From: Aquarana catesbeiana
Lineage: Eukaryota; Chordata; Amphibia; Anura; Ranidae
Reading direction: 5' to 3'
Length of the DNA stretch: 64,000 nucleotides
Assembly (NCBI RefSeq): GCF_042186555.1
Contig: NC_133328.1
Coordinates: forward strand, 613,596,768-613,660,767
Shown here: piece by piece, positions 33,987-44,870 of the stretch
How positions within the stretch are numbered: the stretch's first letter is position 1
Layout of the letters: the number at the start of each line of letters is the position of its first letter
Program-made: the position numbers and the translations under genes
Notes under the pieces: generated by a model
Told to the model about the DNA's origin: nothing
Seen by the model: the letters and a program-made list of their open reading frames with translations, nothing else
The model's database searches: none

Positions 33987-34500
33987 AGCCTCGTACGCAC
34001 GATCGGACTTTCCGACGGGAAATGTGTGATGACAGGCTGACCGTTTGTACGCTCCATCGGACAATTGTTGTCAGATTTTCCGCGGACAAATGTTGGATGG
34101 CAGGCTTTAAAATTTTCAAATGTCTGTTGTCGGATTTTCCGAGCGTGTGTACACAAGTCCGTCGGACAAAAGTCCAAAGTACAAACACGCATGCTCGGAA
34201 GCAAGGACGAGCCAGAAGCGGTCGGTCTTGTAAACTAGCGTTCGGAATGGAGAATTAACATTAGTGACGCAGCAAATTATGAAATTTCGAAATGCAGCGC
34301 ACAATTCTCTTCTTCTTTAATGGGATAATAATGAAGATGCTTTGCTGGTGATACTGATGGAGTTATTGCAAATGAATTTTCAAAGGCTTTTTTTTTCTAG
34401 TGATATCAAGAATAATATTATTATGTTTTTTTTGTTTTTTTAGTTTGGGCAAGTTACCACAACACCATTATCCTGTAGATTTTAAGATCAAAGGTACAAC
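33987..34500 (+). mobile_element. Partial copy of the 1.08-kb TWA/TAG element
   Basis: Starts AGCCTCGTACGCACGATCGG after TAA (33984-33986). It is the inverse of 21.49-22.05 kb, including GAAGAAGAGAATTGTGCGCT and CAAGTTACCACAACACCATT. The distal half is missing; the junction abuts a Tc1 fragment. Confidence 0.8.
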
Positions 34501-34504
34501 ACTG

Positions 34505-35201
34505 CACTGTAGTCATAAAGGGATGGACATGGTCAGCAACAATACTCAGGTAGGCCGTGGGGTTTAAATGAAGCTCAATTGGTACTAAGGGGCCCAAAGT
34601 GTGCCAAGAAAACCCCCCCACACCATTTCACCCCCACCAGCCTGAACTATTAATACAAGAGAGGATGGATCCATGTCTTCATGTTGTTTACACCAAATTC
34701 TGACCCTACCATCTGAATGTCGCAGCTGAAATTGAGACTCATCAGACTGGGCAACATTTTTCCAATCTTCTATTGTCCAATTTTGGTGATCCTGTGTGAA
34801 TTGTAGCCTCAGTTTCCTGTTCTTAGCTGACAGGAGTGGCACCCGGTGTGTTCTTCTGCTGCTGTAGCCCATCTGCTTCAAAGGTCGATGTGTTCTGCAT
34901 TCAGAGATGGTATTCTGAATACCTTGGTTGTAACGAGTGCTTATGTGAGTTACTGTTGCCTTTCTATCATCTTGAAGCAGTCTGCCCATTCTCCTCTGAC
35001 CTCTGACATCAACAAGGCATTTTTGTCCACACAACTGCCACTCACTGGATATTTTCTCTTTTTCTGACTTTTCTTTGTAAACCCGAGAGATGGTTGTATG
35101 TAAAAATCCCAGTAGATCAGCAGTTTTTGACTCAGACCAGCCCATCTGGCACCAACAACCATGCCTCGTTCAAAGTCACTTAAATCTCCTTTCTTACCCA
35201 T
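34505..35201 (-). pseudogene. Tc1-like transposase, N-terminal two thirds, frameshifted
   Basis: The start was chosen at MGKKGDLSDFERGMVVGAR, the family N-terminus. A small deletion near 35143 shifts into a second frame with the bipartite DNA-binding domain (TADLLGF ... TTISRVYKE and GQRRMGRLLQDDRKATV). The frame then reaches the catalytic N-terminal part (NWTIEDWKNVAQSDESQFQL), where the first catalytic Asp is in SDES. QAGGGEMVWGGF follows, lacking one residue of the family VMVWG block, and then a further frame change near 34600. The GPLVPIE ... ADHVHPFMTTV region is the last recognisable part. The second Asp and the Glu are lost with the 3' truncation. Confidence 0.88.
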
Positions 35202-35346
35202 TCTGATGCTCGGTTTGAACTTCAGAAAATCATCTTCACCACGTCCAGATGCCTAAATGCATGGGGTTGCTGCCATGTGATTGGACAATTAGCAATTTGT
35301 GTTACCAAGCAATTGAACAGGCGTATTTAATAAAGTGGCCTGTGTG
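34505..35346 (-). mobile_element. Tc1-like element, second family, 3' truncated
   Basis: The minus-strand 5' end lies at 35.35 kb with terminal CACACACAGGCCACTTTATT, a well-known Tc1-type inverted repeat start. It runs through the N-terminal two thirds of a transposase and stops at an abrupt junction near 34505. Confidence 0.85.
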
Positions 35347-35504
35347 TGTATTTAATATTGATTTATATTTAAACTAAGTTTTTTTTATAAGTTTCTTAGT
35401 GAATGTAATCAATCAGCATAATATATCCCACCCTCATAGTGTTCAGCAATAGGAGGACATGGAGAAGGGAGGGGAGTGTCATTTACCACTCTGTACTGTT
35501 TACA

Positions 35505-36120
35505 CAGGGCCAGTGCTAGACTATTTTGCATCCTAAGCAAGAAAGCCAGACAAGCTACCTGTCAGCAATGTTACATCTGTGAAGAGAAATAGGCGGGGAA
35601 AAAAATCTCAGAGTAACAAAGAAAGTGTGCAGCCAAATGCAGCCCCTAGATGAACACAAGGCTGTGATGGGCTTACCAGTCCAAATGCCCCATCAAGGGA
35701 AAGAAACAAAGAGTAGTACCACCAGTGCCTCCACAAGAGGCCAAATGACCTGCCAAGCCGCCCTATATACTCCCTACCGGAAAATAACGCACCGCCCACA
35801 CCGATCCCCCATCTGGTGTGCGGCTCTCGCCCAGTCCAAGACCCACAGTGCAACCGTGCATGAGCAAGATGGGCGATCATGCATGCGCAGCAGAACCGAT
35901 GACCGCCATCTTGAAAGAGGGCAGAGCGGCGGCATACCGAGCTCCAAGCACAGGAGCCAACAGGGAAAGTGGGACAACCTGTCCACAACGAACCCAAAGA
36001 CCCGACGATGACAGGGACTACTGTAGGTCAAACAGTAAGAACCAACGGCCATGGCTGTTCCCTAGACAGCAGTGCGCTCTAGGCAGCTGCTTATTTTGCC
36101 TAGCGGTAGCGCCGTCCCTG
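35505..36120. mobile_element. Probable hAT-like MITE
   Basis: Ends CAGGGCCAGTGCTAGACTAT and CTAGCGGTAGCGCCGTCCCTG are inverted. The flanking 8-mers TGTTTACA and TATATACG match in only 5 of 8 positions, so the duplication is weak. No coding capacity supported. Confidence 0.6.
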
Positions 36121-36425
36121 TATATACGCCCACATGTGTGACTCTGTAGTCAAATGGGCTGCACAGATACGAAAAAGGAGGAGATAACTGAGAAGGGAAC
36201 TGAAACTGGAGCATGCTCGGTAGATGATCACAGCTGGTCTGCACAATCTCAGCCTGCAGTGGGGACACAGAGAAGATAGGAGGGACAGCTGAATGCAGGA
36301 TTAACCAGCACATATATTTCACTCTACCCAAAATCAACACTCTGTTGTACTGTATAGCATGTAACTTTTTCATTATCTGGGTTTAATGACACTTTAAGGA
36401 TAGCATATGCCCTTCCTCCCCTCTT
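36121..36425. other. No feature recognised
   Basis: Nothing I can support. Confidence 0.35.
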
Positions 36426-36428
36426 TAA

Positions 36429-36674
36429 GGCTGGGTTCACACCTATGCGAATTGGATGTGGGTTTCCCTGCATCCAATCCGCATAGCAGGAGAGTGTGAC
36501 TGGCTCTCTATGGAGCCGGTTCACATATCTCCGTTGCGGCTGCGGAGCTCACTGCACGTGCGTCTTTGGCTCCGTTTCAGGGCCGAATTCGGGCAAAGAT
36601 TCGTCCCTGATTCAAGAATGGAGATGCACAGCGTTCCTGTGCGATCCGCAGCCGGTTCCAGTGTGACCCGAGCC
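36429..36674. mobile_element. GGCTGGGTTCACAC-type MITE
   Basis: Ends GGCTGGGTTCACACCTATGC and CCAGTGTGACCCGAGCC between TAA (36426-36428) and TTA (36675-36677). The right TTA is shared with the next MITE. A related left end is at 50599. Confidence 0.8.
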
Positions 36675-36677
36675 TTA

Positions 36678-37102
36678 TGCCGTGTACACATGATCGTTTT
36701 TCTCGTCACAAAAAGATATGGCGGCTTTTCCGAAGGGATTCCGCTCAAGTTTGCCTTGCATACACGCGGTCACGCAAAAGCTCACTGAAATTACGACCGT
36801 CAAGAACGCAGTGACGTACAACACTACGACGAGCCGAGAAAATGAAGTTCAATGCTTCCAAGCATGCGTCAAATTGGTTCCGAGCATGCGTAGGAATTTT
36901 TGCGCGTCGGAATTGCCACAGACGATCGCATTTTCGGATAGGAACTTTTCCCGACTGAAAAATTGAGAGCATGCTCTCAATCTTTTGCTGGTTGGAATTC
37001 CGCCAGAAAAAAAACGATGGAGCATACACAGGGTCGCATTTTCCGATGAAAAACTCTCATCAACCTTTTGCAGGCCGAAATTCCGATCCTGTGTACGCGG
37101 CA
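36678..37102. mobile_element. TWA-target MITE (CCGYGTACACA family), copy 2
   Basis: Ends TGCCGTGTACACATGATCG and GATCCTGTGTACGCGGCA with identical TTA on both sides (36675-36677, 37103-37105). Confidence 0.87.
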
Positions 37103-37194
37103 TTAGGCTCCTCTCCCTGATTCCTCCCAATATTTAAACAACCTTTTTTTTCCCCTAAGAGTGTTTTGGCCAGTTCAATGACATCAGGGATCCT

Positions 37195-37470
37195 TTTTCT
37201 TTTCTGGTGGTGGTGACTTTGATGTGTTGGGGGCTCTCATGTGTAGGGGGCCTCTGATGTATAGGGGTGAATCTGATGTAATGGTGCCTCTGAGGGGATG
37301 GGGGACCTTTGACATGATGGGAGAACTATGATGTATTGAGGTGCCTCTGATGTGATGTCGGGGACTCTGATGCACAGGTGGACCTCTAATGTGATAGAGG
37401 ACCTCTGAAGTGATGGGGGGACTCTGATATAAAGGGGGGCCCTGATGTGAAGTTGATTTCATCGAGGTGG
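37195..37470 (+). repeat. CTCTGATGTGATGGGGGAC minisatellite
   Basis: About nine degenerate units of 27-30 bp built on CTCTGATGTGATGGGGGAC. Open frames across it are artefacts. Confidence 0.85.
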
Positions 37471-37647
37471 TTGTGTGCATTGTCACAGGCTCAGGTATCC
37501 CATTGATAAGTAACATTTCTGTTTTTTAACATTTTAGACTGGGGGTACCTCAAGATTTAGCATACATTTAAGGGGTTCCCCGACTGAAAGAAATTGAAAA
37601 ACGCTGCCAAAAAGGACCAGGTATGGTCTCTGAAAAAAGGAAACAGT

Positions 37648-38160
37648 GACAGGGGCATCAGGGCCGTCTTTAATATTGATTGGACCCTGGGCAAACATTT
37701 TTCTTTGGCCCCCACCTTTGCAGAACAGGTGGATGTTAGGCTTATTGACAGTTGTAGGTAGGACTTTCAAGCATGCTCCTTTACCTCCCCAGTGGGCAGC
37801 ATTCAGTATAGGTGACGGTAGATATGACCTCAGGGGGCCATGATATACATATGAATTTTTTTACATTTGAATGCTGCCGGTCAGCCACTATTTACATATG
37901 GATGCCGTTGTTATTTACATATCAATGTCAGTATTTACATGTAAACACAGGGTCTGCAGGTGAATCATCTGTACACAACAATAGGGCAGAGCTTTGCAGC
38001 ATTAGTAAAAGAAATTCACACTGAGATATCAGGACACAGCATGGGACTAAAACTTCAGGGGGCAAGGGAATTTAAACTGGGACAGTCAGTTGCCAAGTAT
38101 GAGGCAGCTACTTTGGGCCCCACAACAATGACAGGGCCCAGGGCAGCTGCCCCTTTTCCC
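37648..38160. mobile_element. hAT-like element, right end missing
   Basis: Starts CAGGGCCGTCTTTAATATTG and continues GGACCCTGGGCAAAC, with the body shared with 43927-44870 (CCCCAGTGGGCAGCATT, ATTTACATGTAAACACAGGG). It ends inside the GGGCAGCTGCCCCTTTT block. It shows the empty site of the T2 MITE found in the other copy. Confidence 0.75.
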
Positions 38161-38248
38161 TGAGGGGAATGCTGGCAAGGTGTCTTTAGTGGGTCAAGGG
38201 ATCCCTTTGCAAAGATACCGTGACTGCCCTGAATTGTCAAGGTGACAA

Positions 38249-38431
38249 TGGGGTTAATTTACTAAAACTAAAGAGTGCAAAGTCTGGTACAGCTGTGCAT
38301 GGTAGCCAATCAGTTTCCAGTTTCTTTTTTTGTCAAAGCCTAATTGAACAAGCTGAAGTTAGAAGCTGATTGGCTACCATATACAGCTGCACCCGATTTT
38401 GCACTTTCTAGTTTTAGTAAATCTCTCCCGA
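38249..38431. mobile_element. Foldback MITE (TTTACTAAA / TTTAGTAAAT)
   Basis: Uninterrupted relative of the element at 12031-12573. GCATGGTAGCCAATCAG and CTGATTGGCTACCAT pair across a centre near 38340. Confidence 0.82.
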
Positions 38432-38470
38432 TGTCACTTTAAATTTCCTACATGAGCTATACCTATTTAA

Positions 38471-39252
38471 AGCGGAGTTCCAGTCATAAAACAAATTTTA
38501 CATTATTCAGCTGCATTAAATACAAAGAACAACCTTTGTAAATTTTTTTTTTTTTTTACTCACCTTTTCAGGTCTGTTGCTAGGGGGTCCCTCGTAATCT
38601 GCCTCTTTCTCTCCAAGGCGCCTGACGTCATTTCCCTCAGCGCCCGTGCTTGCCAGTGCTCCTGGGAGATATCTGTCATCATTTCCCAGGAGTCACTGGG
38701 CAGCGCCGAGGGCTGTAATCGCGTTACTTCGAAACCGGAAATGACGCAGGAAAAGGCTGTTGTTATCTAAGTTGTCATAACAAGGGGGCGGGACCTTCCT
38801 TCGTCGGCGGCAACGGAGGAAGGTCCCGCCCCGTTGTTATGACAACTTTGATAACAACGCGCCTTTTCCCGCGTCATTTCCGGCTTAGAAGTAACGCGAT
38901 TACAGCTTACGGCGCTGCCCAGTGACTCCTGGGAAATGATGACAGATATCTCCCAGGAGCACTGGCAAGCACGGGCGCTGAGGGAAATGACGGCCGCCGT
39001 TGAATCGCGCATGCGCGAGTTTGAGAGGTGCATGCTGGTTACCCAGCATGCACCTCTCCATGCATATTCTAGGAAGCAATCTCGATTGGGCTTCACATGC
39101 CCACATCAATGATGGAAACGGCCAAAAACGGAGGAAAGAAATACTACAGTAACAAATGTATATCTTTCAATAATCTATCAAGATCATTGGATACTGTTAT
39201 AGCAATAATACTAGGACCCAAAAAAAAAAATGTTTTTCGCCGGAACTCCGCT
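38471..39252. mobile_element. T2/Kolobok-like element that is a long hairpin
   Basis: Ends AGCGGAGTTCCAG and CCGGAACTCCGCT between TTAA (38467-38470) and TTAA (39253-39256). Within it 38626-38797 and 38816-38992 are inverted copies. The outer 80 bases match almost perfectly (CGTCATTTCCCTCAGCGCCC and its complement), and the centre is GGCGGGACCTTCC / GGAAGGTCCCGCC around a short loop. Confidence 0.88.
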
Positions 39253-39256
39253 TTAA

Positions 39257-39714
39257 CCTGTTTGTTTGATTTTCTACCTTTCCTTCTAGAAGAAGGCTTC
39301 AGATACGCTTTCAATTTGTTTCCCGCAATTTGCTCTGAATCAGCTGTGTAAGTTGGATTCCGTTGTAATAACTGTGAGTTTAAGTGGTGTAATTTGTTTC
39401 CCTTGGTGAATAACTTGTTTAGGATGCGTTGTATGTCGCCATGGTTTTATGACTGGGCTGCGTGCCAGGCTTCTTGCAGGAAACATTATTTTTACGTTTT
39501 TAAGTACAAAGAACTCTGTATCACTTTCGTTAAAAGCCATATAAAACAATGATGTATTGTAGTTTACATGCTATTTATCGAGAGGTGGAGCTGCTGCCTT
39601 TGGTTGCCCAAAATTGGTAGGAAAATTTACATTCTGACGCAAGAACATGAGGATTTCACGAGAACTACCGGTGACTGGACGTATGCAGGATCTAGGAAAT
39701 TAAAACTTAAAGTA
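39257..39714. other. No gene recognised
   Basis: AT-rich; nothing supported. Confidence 0.35.
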
Positions 39715-39853
39715 TAACGAAAGCCAAAATTCTTTTTTTTTCTTCGTTTTGGATATAGTGGAGAGGGATTAGAACACCTGTCAGTTTTTATTGTTGTCCA
39801 TGTCCCCGTTAGGGAGACTAACCCTCTCTGTTTGTCCTGTTTACAGTTATCAC
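39715..39853 (+). repeat. Interspersed repeat family R2, copy 2 (partial)
   Basis: GGAGAGGGATTAGAACACCTGTC and CCCCGTTAGGGAGACTAACCCTC (each shortened here in meaning, not length) align with 5000-5095. It is cut by the following MITE at its TAA target. Confidence 0.55.
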
Positions 39854-39856
39854 TAA

Positions 39857-40283
39857 TGCTGGCCATACATGGTCGAATTTCGAAAGAACTTTCTTTTGAA
39901 AATCAGAAAATTTGTGCGTTATGTGATCCGATGGTGCCCCCATTGATTTCGAAATTGGACCAACCAAACCTTCAATTTTACCTCATGTTCTTACAGAAAA
40001 GAACTTCTTGTCTGGGAATCTTCTTTTCTTTCCGGTAATTTCCTCTTCTTGCACATGTGCATTCCTTTTTCGATTACATTTCTCGCACGATTCTCCCATC
40101 ATTGATTAGAAAATCGTTAGTTTTTTCAAAAAATTTCCAACATATCCGATTATTAAAATTCGATAGCCACACGAAAATCGGCTGTTGCTGCAGCCCACTA
40201 ATGGTGCGAAATATGAACGAAAATTCTTAGATAAGATTTTCAAAAGAAAGTTCTTTCGAAAATCGACCCGTGTATGGCCAGCA
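39857..40283. mobile_element. TWA-target MITE (CTGGCCATACA family), copy 2
   Basis: Ends TGCTGGCCATACATGGTCG and CGTGTATGGCCAGCA with TAA (39854-39856) and TTA (40284-40286). Arms continue through GAAAGAACTTTCTTTTGAAA / TTTCAAAAGAAAGTTCTTTC-type pairs. Confidence 0.88.
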
Positions 40284-40286
40284 TTA

Positions 40287-41306
40287 GGCTACATGCTCAC
40301 GGACGTTTTAAAAAATTAGCTGCAAAAATAGTGCCGATGCCAGGAAAAAAGCATTGTTAAAAACGCAATTTTTTCCGTGTTTTGCATTGGCGTCAATACC
40401 TGTTTAGCCAAGTTAGCTTTCAGCCACGTTTCCCTGTCTCTATTCAAAATCATTGGTTCCCTATGGGAGAACATTGATTTGAATAGAAGTTGCACCAGAA
40501 GTCGGATCAAGATGATGCGATTTGTGTTCTGAGAATCTTGAAGGGAACCTCCCACCCCCCGCAATAATTAATATAATAATGTGAAATCAATATATATAAT
40601 GTAATTAGCCTACTAATGGGCTAATCGTGATTGCTGCCCACACCTCTTAGAGTGTATCCACATGTGACTCTCAATATATCAAACAAAACAAAATATAGTG
40701 TAGCGCAACCATAAACCAATACAAATAAAACAAGTCCAAATATAACAAATATAACAATTCTACCGTTGTGCAACTTTCAGAGACCATTCATAAATTTCCA
40801 GTGACTTCAGTGGCCACCAGCTCTAGCTGGAATGCCTGCTCACCACCAAAAGTTGACCCCACTACAGAGTCACACATGCCTTTAATTTTATCTCTAAGGA
40901 TGCCTTGGGAAAACAACTCCTCCTCCTGGTGATCATGGACAAGACAGACCTCCTCCTGGGTTCTCACTATGTAGACCCCACTGCAGAGTCACACACGCTT
41001 AGTGTAATATCTCTCAGGATTTTTCGGGAACACGAATCCTCATCACAGTGCACCTAGACAGCTCGGACCTCCTCCCGGGAAATACAAATGTGAAAAACAT
41101 GCATACCATCAATCATAATGTGAACGAAGAAAACGTCCTGAATGGCGACACACCTGTACGCGTTACGCTTTCTGATGAGCTTCTTCAGCAGGACCGGCAT
41201 GGCGTGTAGAGTGCCTGGGTCAAAAATACAACATGGCGTATAGAATCTGTAGGTCGGGAAAGCAACATAACGTATAGTGTGCAAGGATTAGGACTTCTTC
41301 AGTATT
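40287..41306. repeat. Unclassified repeats incl. a 115-bp tandem duplication
   Basis: GGCTACATGCTCACGGACG follows the shared TTA and looks like a decayed MITE end. At 40859-41078 a unit from CACTACAGAGTCACACATGC to GACCTCCTCCTGGG is repeated. The CTGATGAGCTTCTTCAGCAGG motif is at 41173. No coding evidence. Confidence 0.5.
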
Positions 41307-41308
41307 TA

Positions 41309-41839
41309 CAGTGCCTTGAAAAAGTATTTATGCCCCTTGACATTTTCTACATTTTGTCCTGTTACAACCAAAAACGTAAATGGATTTTATTGGGATTATA
41401 TGTTATAGACCAACACAAAGTGGTACATAATTGTGAAGTGAAAGGAAAATGATAAATGGTTTTGAATTTTTTTCACAAATAAATATATGAAAAGTGTGGC
41501 GTGCATTTATATTCAGCCCCTCTGAGTTAATACTTTGTAGAACCACCTTTCACTGCAATTACAGCTGCAAGTCTTTTTGGGGATGTCTCTACCAGCTTTG
41601 CACATCTAGAGAGTGGTATTTTTGCCCATTCTTCTTTGCAAATAGCTCAAGCTCTGTCAGATTGGATAGAGGGAGTCTGGATTTAGGTCTGAATTTAGGT
41701 CTTGACTTTGACTGGACCATTCTAACACATGAATATGCTTTGATCTAAACCATTCGATTGTAGCTCTGGCTGTATGTTTAGGGTTGTTGACCTGCTGGAA
41801 TGTGAACCTCTACCCCAGTCTCGAGTCTTTTGTAGACTC
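41309..41839 (-). mobile_element. Tc1/mariner fragment, same family as 6.7 kb
   Basis: Starts with inverted repeat CAGTGCCTTGAAAAAGTATT after TA (41307-41308). It contains the reverse complement of the transposase C-terminus (the GTAGAACCACC...GCAATTACAGCTGCAAG region, encoding the GGSTKY-type end, and the HIHVLEW region). It is interrupted at 41840 by a TWA-target element; no Tc1 sequence resumes beyond it. Confidence 0.9.
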
Positions 41840-41842
41840 TAA

Positions 41843-42655
41843 TGCCCCGTACACACGGTCGGGATTTCCGACAACAAATGTTCGATGGGAGCTTGTTGTC
41901 GGAAATTCCGACTGTGTGTGGGCTCCATCAGACATTTTTTGTCGAAATTTCCAACAACAAAAATTTGAAAGCTGGTTCTCAAATTTTCTGACAACAAAAT
42001 CCATTGTCGGAAATTCCGAGTGTGTGTAGACAATTCCGACGTACAAAATTCCACGCATGCTCTGAATCAAGTACGAGACGGAGGCGCTCGGTCTGGTAAA
42101 ACTAGCGTTTGTAATGGAGATAGCACATTCGTCACGCTGCAAATTTTTAAATCTTTTAATGCAGCGCATTCTCTTCTTCTTTATAATGCTAGAATAATGA
42201 ATTTGTTTTGCTGCTGATTTTCACACAGTGTTCTCACAAACTGATTTCTTTATTATTTCTTGTGATGTCATGAATAATCCATTTTTTTTTTTCGCCAGAT
42301 CTCCAGAATAATGTTTATATTTTTTGTTTATAGTGATCTTCTTTGTTTTTTTTTTTAAATCAAGATCTCCTCTTTTTTTTTTTTTTCTAGTGATCTCCAT
42401 AATATTTGTTGTCGTTTTGTGTATCAAGTTACCACAACACCATTATTATCTTGTATTTTTTAACCTTAAGGAGGTTGGTGTTGGTGCCCCCTGTTAATTT
42501 GACATTGTATTTTTGTACCTGCCTACTCACAAACAAACTGTCCTTTTTGAAGTAAAACACAATGATTTTTTTTAAAAAATAGACATTTATTAAGGGGTCA
42601 TAACAAAATAAAGAGGAAGGCGACGCTGGATAAATCAGTGAAATTAGCAAAGCCT
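41843..42655 (+). mobile_element. CCCCGTACACAC-ended element with the long AT-rich body
   Basis: Begins TGCCCCGTACACACGGTCGG after TAA (41840-41842). The first 210 bp resemble the short MITEs. The rest (TGCAGCGCATTCTCTTCTTC ... CAAGTTACCACAACACCATT ... TTGAAGTAAAACACA) follows the 1.08-kb element at 20977-22052. The right terminus is missing. Confidence 0.78.
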
Positions 42656-42661
42656 TCTTGT

Positions 42662-42907
42662 TGATTGGTTGCTAGAGATTACTGTATATCAATACTGCTC
42701 ACTGATTGGTTGCTAGAGATTACTGTACATTAATACTGCTCACTGGTTGGTTACTAGAGGTTACTGGACATCCTTACCACTCACTAATTGGTTGCTAGAG
42801 GTTACTACACATTATTACAGCTCACTGATTGGTTGCTAGAGGCTAGTGCACATCATTACTGCTTACTGATTGGTTGCTAAAGGTTACAGCACATCATCTC
42901 TTCCCTG
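42662..42907 (+). repeat. 41-bp tandem array, six units
   Basis: Each unit starts TGATTGGTTGCTAGAGRTTA and ends near CTGCTCAC. The period is exactly 41 bp for five units. ATTGG is an inverted CCAAT core and GTTGCTAG resembles an RFX half-site. No coding frame. Confidence 0.9.
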
Positions 42908-43195
42908 CTGCACACCATGGACTGGGGAGGTGAGGGGGCCCATTAATAGACAGAAAACTCCCAGAGATCATAGGACTCCTGGGATCAGTGGCAATGCTAG
43001 GGGGAGGGGTGTGTGTGATCAGTGGCAATGCTGGGGGGGGGGTTGATGGGATCAGTGGCAGTGGTGGGCAGACAGAAAACTCCTAGGGATCATAGGACTC
43101 CTGGGATCAGTGGCAATGCTGGGGGGGGGGGTGTGATCAGTGGCAATGCTGAGGGGTTGATAGGATCAGTGGCAGTGGTGGGGGCATGGGATTAG
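42908..43195 (+). repeat. About 118-bp tandem duplication
   Basis: GACAGAAAACTCCCAGAGAT ... CAGTGGCAATGCTGGGGGG ... GATCAGTGGCAGTGGTG appears twice, with variable G-runs. Confidence 0.82.
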
Positions 43196-43244
43196 TTAAG
43201 AGGCAGTACACTGTGGCAAATTCTGAAACATGTAGAGCGAAGCT

Positions 43245-43705
43245 TTAAATCTTTGGCAAGTATATAGTGGGGGACTGACCACCAATGTAGAGGGAATTTG
43301 CACTGACCTCCATGTAATGGGAGATTTTATGCCACCCACCAATATAAAGAGGGATTTCTACACTGACACCAATGTAATAGGAGCATTTACACCAACCACC
43401 AGTGTAGGGGGAATATACAATGACCTCCATGTGAGGGGGAAGTTACAACCATTGTCGAGGAGATTTGTATGGACCACCAATGTAAGATTACACTTCTACA
43501 CCGACCACCAATGTAAGGGAAATTCTGCACTTACCACCAATGTAAAGGGAAATGTACACTGATCCCCAATTTAATGAAGAGTTTACACTGACAACCAATG
43601 TAAGGGGGACCTTCACACTGGCAGTAGTGTAAATGAAAGGATTGTACACCAAGCCCCAATGTAATGAGAAGATTTACACTGACCACCAATGTAACTGAGA
43701 CATTT
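43245..43705 (+). repeat. CCACCAATGTAA minisatellite
   Basis: About eleven degenerate units of roughly 40 bp, each with CTGACCACCAATGTAA and a G-rich/TTTACA part. Open frames here are artefacts. Confidence 0.85.
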
Positions 43706-43926
43706 AGCCTGTGTTCACATTTATTTGTGTCGGGAATGCATGTAAAATCACTTTCCTGACACCACAGAAATGTTCAGCCCTTTAGCAGATACACAGAAAT
43801 GCCATTTATTGCTAAGGACACGCTCACGCATCTGCTGAGATGTGCGTATTCACATCCACCAAAATTCAGGGTGCTGTGGCACCCTGTTATTTTGAAACAG
43901 GGTTTCCCCTCAAATTTTCTTACCTT

Positions 43927-44870
43927 TGCAGAACAGGCTGATGTTAAGCTTAAAGCGGGGGTCCACCTATCTATCCTTTTTTTTTTTTTTTTTGAGTTAA
44001 TTCACAAACTTTTCTTCTCAGCATTACATACTCACATATTGTGTGTAATATGTCCGCCTGTGTCAGATTTCGTCAGAAAGAATAACTTATATTATTCACT
44101 GCAGGCGGTTTCCATCTTCATTGTTGGTATTTGAAGCCCACAAGCATTTATTTCCTGGATGCAGTGAATGCTGTGCTCCCAGCATTCACTGCTCGTTCCC
44201 GCACGTGCTCAGTGGCATCCTTGGAAGCCTGAGACTAGCTCCCAGGAGTCTGGGAGAGGCTAGAAACACGCCTACTCCCACGGGAGGAGAACCAGGAAGT
44301 GCAAAGAAGAATAGAAAAATAAAAGGTAATTACGGCGATTTAAATTTTTTTAAACGGCATGTCAGCATCTAGGCAAGGAAGAGAATACATACAGATATTG
44401 TTTAAAATTTGGGTGGAACTCCGCTTTAATGACCACAGTTGTAGGCAGGACGTTCAAGCATGCTCCTTTATCTCCCCAGTGGGCAGCATTTAGCAGAGAT
44501 GATGGTGGATATGACCTCAGGGGAGCCATGATATACATATGAATGCTGCCTCTATTTACATATCAATGCAACCAGTCAACGCTATTTACAAAATAATGCA
44601 GCCGCTATTTACATATCAATGCAGGTTATTTACATGTAAACACAGGGTCTGCAGGTGAGTCATCTGTACACAGCAATAGGACAGAGCTGGGCAGCATTAG
44701 TAACAGAACTTCACACTGAGATATTGGGACACAGCACAGGACTAAAGCTTCAAGGGATAAGTGAATTTAAACTGGGATAGCTGTCAAGTATGAGGCAGCT
44801 GCTTTGGGCCCACAACATCGATTGGGCCCAGGGCAGCTGCCCCTTTTGCCTTGCCTTAAAGACAGCCTTG
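43927..44870. mobile_element. hAT-like element, left end missing, with nested T2 MITE
   Basis: Collinear with 37718-38155. The right end GCCTTAAAGACAGCCTTG is the counterpart of the left end CAGGGCCGTCTTTAA at 37.65 kb. A T2-type MITE sits where the other copy has GCTTATTGAC. Confidence 0.78.
43954..44425. mobile_element. T2/Kolobok-like MITE (AGYGGNGTTCC), copy 3
   Basis: Ends AGCGGGGGTCCACC and GGTGGAACTCCGCT between TTAA (43950-43953) and TTAA (44426-44429). Comparison with the empty copy at 37.74 kb confirms that TTAA is the duplicated target. Confidence 0.88.
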
